From [Clostridium] clostridioforme AGR2157 (lineage in GTDB: Bacteria > Bacillota > Clostridia > Lachnospirales > Lachnospiraceae): a stretch of 64,000 nucleotides of DNA. Below the pieces are notes generated by a model. It did not search any database. It was given only the letters and a program-made list of their open reading frames with translations, and was not told where the DNA came from. Positions 63,325 through 64,000 of the stretch are shown in pieces (the first letter of the stretch is position 1; each line of letters opens with the position of its first letter). A program made the position numbers and the translations under genes. The stretch spans positions 1 through 64,000 of the forward strand of contig NZ_AUJR01000023.1 of NCBI RefSeq assembly GCF_000424325.1. The letters are read 5' to 3'.

Positions 63325-64000
63325 AACAGTATCTGAGCCTGCGGGAGCAGTATCCCCGCTTTGCTTACAGAGGATATGAGATAGAGGAAAATGACAGCTG
63401 TCTGAGGATCACATACCGGTTTGAGACAGTGGGACTGTCCGAGTTTGCGCCGGTGTGGGTGTTTCCGAAGGCAGAGGGGGACTGTCACAGATGGTCAAAA
63501 GACAGGCTCATGCAGGACATGATATTTTCCCTGGGAATGGTGGAGCTGGTGAGCTACTGGAAAATTGCCTGCCCGCCCACAGTGGCAGTGGAGGCCGGAT
63601 GGCTGAACCAGGACCAGATTGACTGGTGGAAGGATCTGTATTTTAACGGATTGGGTGAATTTTTCTATGTGAATGGCATAGAGGAAGCGGATCCCAATCA
63701 TTTTATGAATATCCGGTGTGCAGGCCAATGTGAAGAGCGGTGTGCAGGCCAATGTAAAGAGCGGCATGCAGCATGCGGTGCGGAAATAGATGGGAATGGG
63801 AAAGCGGCGGGCATCAGCGCCGTAAACAGTGATTCCCTGGCATCCGACGGGGTCCTGGTTCCCATTGGCGGAGGAAAGGATTCCGCGGTGACGCTGGAGC
63901 TTCTGCGCTTGGCGGGAAAGACCATCTACGCCTATATCATCAATCCCAGGGGAGCTACCATACACACCACCGAGGCGGCGGGCCTGGACGCGGCCCATGT
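63321..64000 (+). CDS. MurL-like UDP-MurNAc-L-Ala-L-Glu epimerase, 5' part
   Basis: The window ends within this gene, after about 226 codons. The protein starts MKQYLSLREQYPRF. VLVPIGGGKDSAVTLELLR near residue 175 is an ATP-binding loop (PP-loop-like), and INPRGATIHTTEAAGL follows. This resembles MurL, which epimerises the terminal L-Glu of the muramyl dipeptide precursor in some bacteria as an alternative to MurI racemase. The family call is from memory of its motifs. A Cys-rich tandem repeat interrupts the sequence at about residues 131-147. Confidence 0.65.
   Translation, partial: MKQYLSLREQYPRFAYRGYEIEENDSCLRITYRFETVGLSEFAPVWVFPKAEGDCHRWSKDRLMQDMIFSLGMVELVSYWKIACPPTVAVEAGWLNQDQIDWWKDLYFNGLGEFFYVNGIEEADPNHFMNIRCAGQCEERCAGQCKERHAACGAEIDGNGKAAGISAVNSDSLASDGVLVPIGGGKDSAVTLELLRLAGKTIYAYIINPRGATIHTTEAAGLDAAH
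63714..63761 (+). repeat. 24-bp tandem repeat within the murL-like gene
   Basis: Two adjacent 24-base units differ at one base and encode RCAGQCEE and RCAGQCKE in frame. A decayed third unit (RHAACGAE) follows. They add cysteines to a linker before the ATP-binding loop. Confidence 0.85.

Overview
The window looks like the chromosome of a spore-forming anaerobic Firmicute of the Lachnospiraceae (Clostridium / Enterocloster / Hungatella type). The signs are a reverse rubrerythrin beside a PerR-like regulator, the spore genes spmA and spmB, ricT/yaaT and an AbrB-type regulator, a type II fatty-acid operon using FabK and a fused accDA, many AGGAGG ribosome sites, and a mostly moderately high GC content (55% in one 60-base line I counted). 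This placement is inference from gene content. I saw no rRNA, tRNA or CRISPR array.

Layout. 1-7.2 kb: a broken 3' piece of a rubrerythrin gene joined to a PerR-type operator; then, on the minus strand, a dlt-like five-gene operon (adenylating ligase, PLP decarboxylase, carrier protein, MBOAT acyltransferase, SGNH protein), an intact rubrerythrin and a perR-like gene. 7.2-9.1 kb: LysR regulator and PHP phosphoesterase. 9.2-16.6 kb: a plus-strand run of S1-domain protein, small alarmone synthetase, membrane glycerophosphodiesterase, dtd, DUF3783 protein, VWA protein and MoxR ATPase. 16.6-19.7 kb: two gene remnants around an MBL-fold hydrolase and pyrC. 19.8-22.3 kb: amino-acid ABC transporter. 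22.4-32.1 kb: an 'Fe3+-type' ABC transporter, a phosphohexomutase and a three-component sensor set (lipoprotein, YesM-type kinase, YesN-type regulator). I read this block as sugar-phosphate sensing and uptake rather than iron uptake. 32.3-36.3 kb: holB-like gene, ricT, two methyltransferases, abrB. 36.5-47.2 kb: fabH-acpP-fabK-fabD-fabG-fabF-accB-fabZ-accC-accDA and a second fabK-like gene. 47.2-49.9 kb: a cluster of DnaA-box-like sites, MerR regulator, YitT-type membrane protein, spmA.

50.0-61.3 kb is a lower-GC island (42% in one counted line). It holds a minus-strand operon of aconitase-like hydratase, PrpF-type isomerase, SLC13/MatC-type carrier, citD, citE, citF, citXG fusion and citC, with a divergent LysR gene. 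Read as a pathway, it would import aconitate (or a related tricarboxylate), isomerise trans- to cis-aconitate, hydrate it to citrate and cleave citrate to acetate and oxaloacetate. It sits, with cysK, between spmA and spmB, which are normally neighbours. After cysK and spmB the window ends inside a murL-like epimerase gene.

The strongest candidates for something undescribed are the aconitate/citrate island splitting spmA from spmB, the dlt-like operon with its own amino-acid decarboxylase, and the sugar-phosphate sensing/uptake block.
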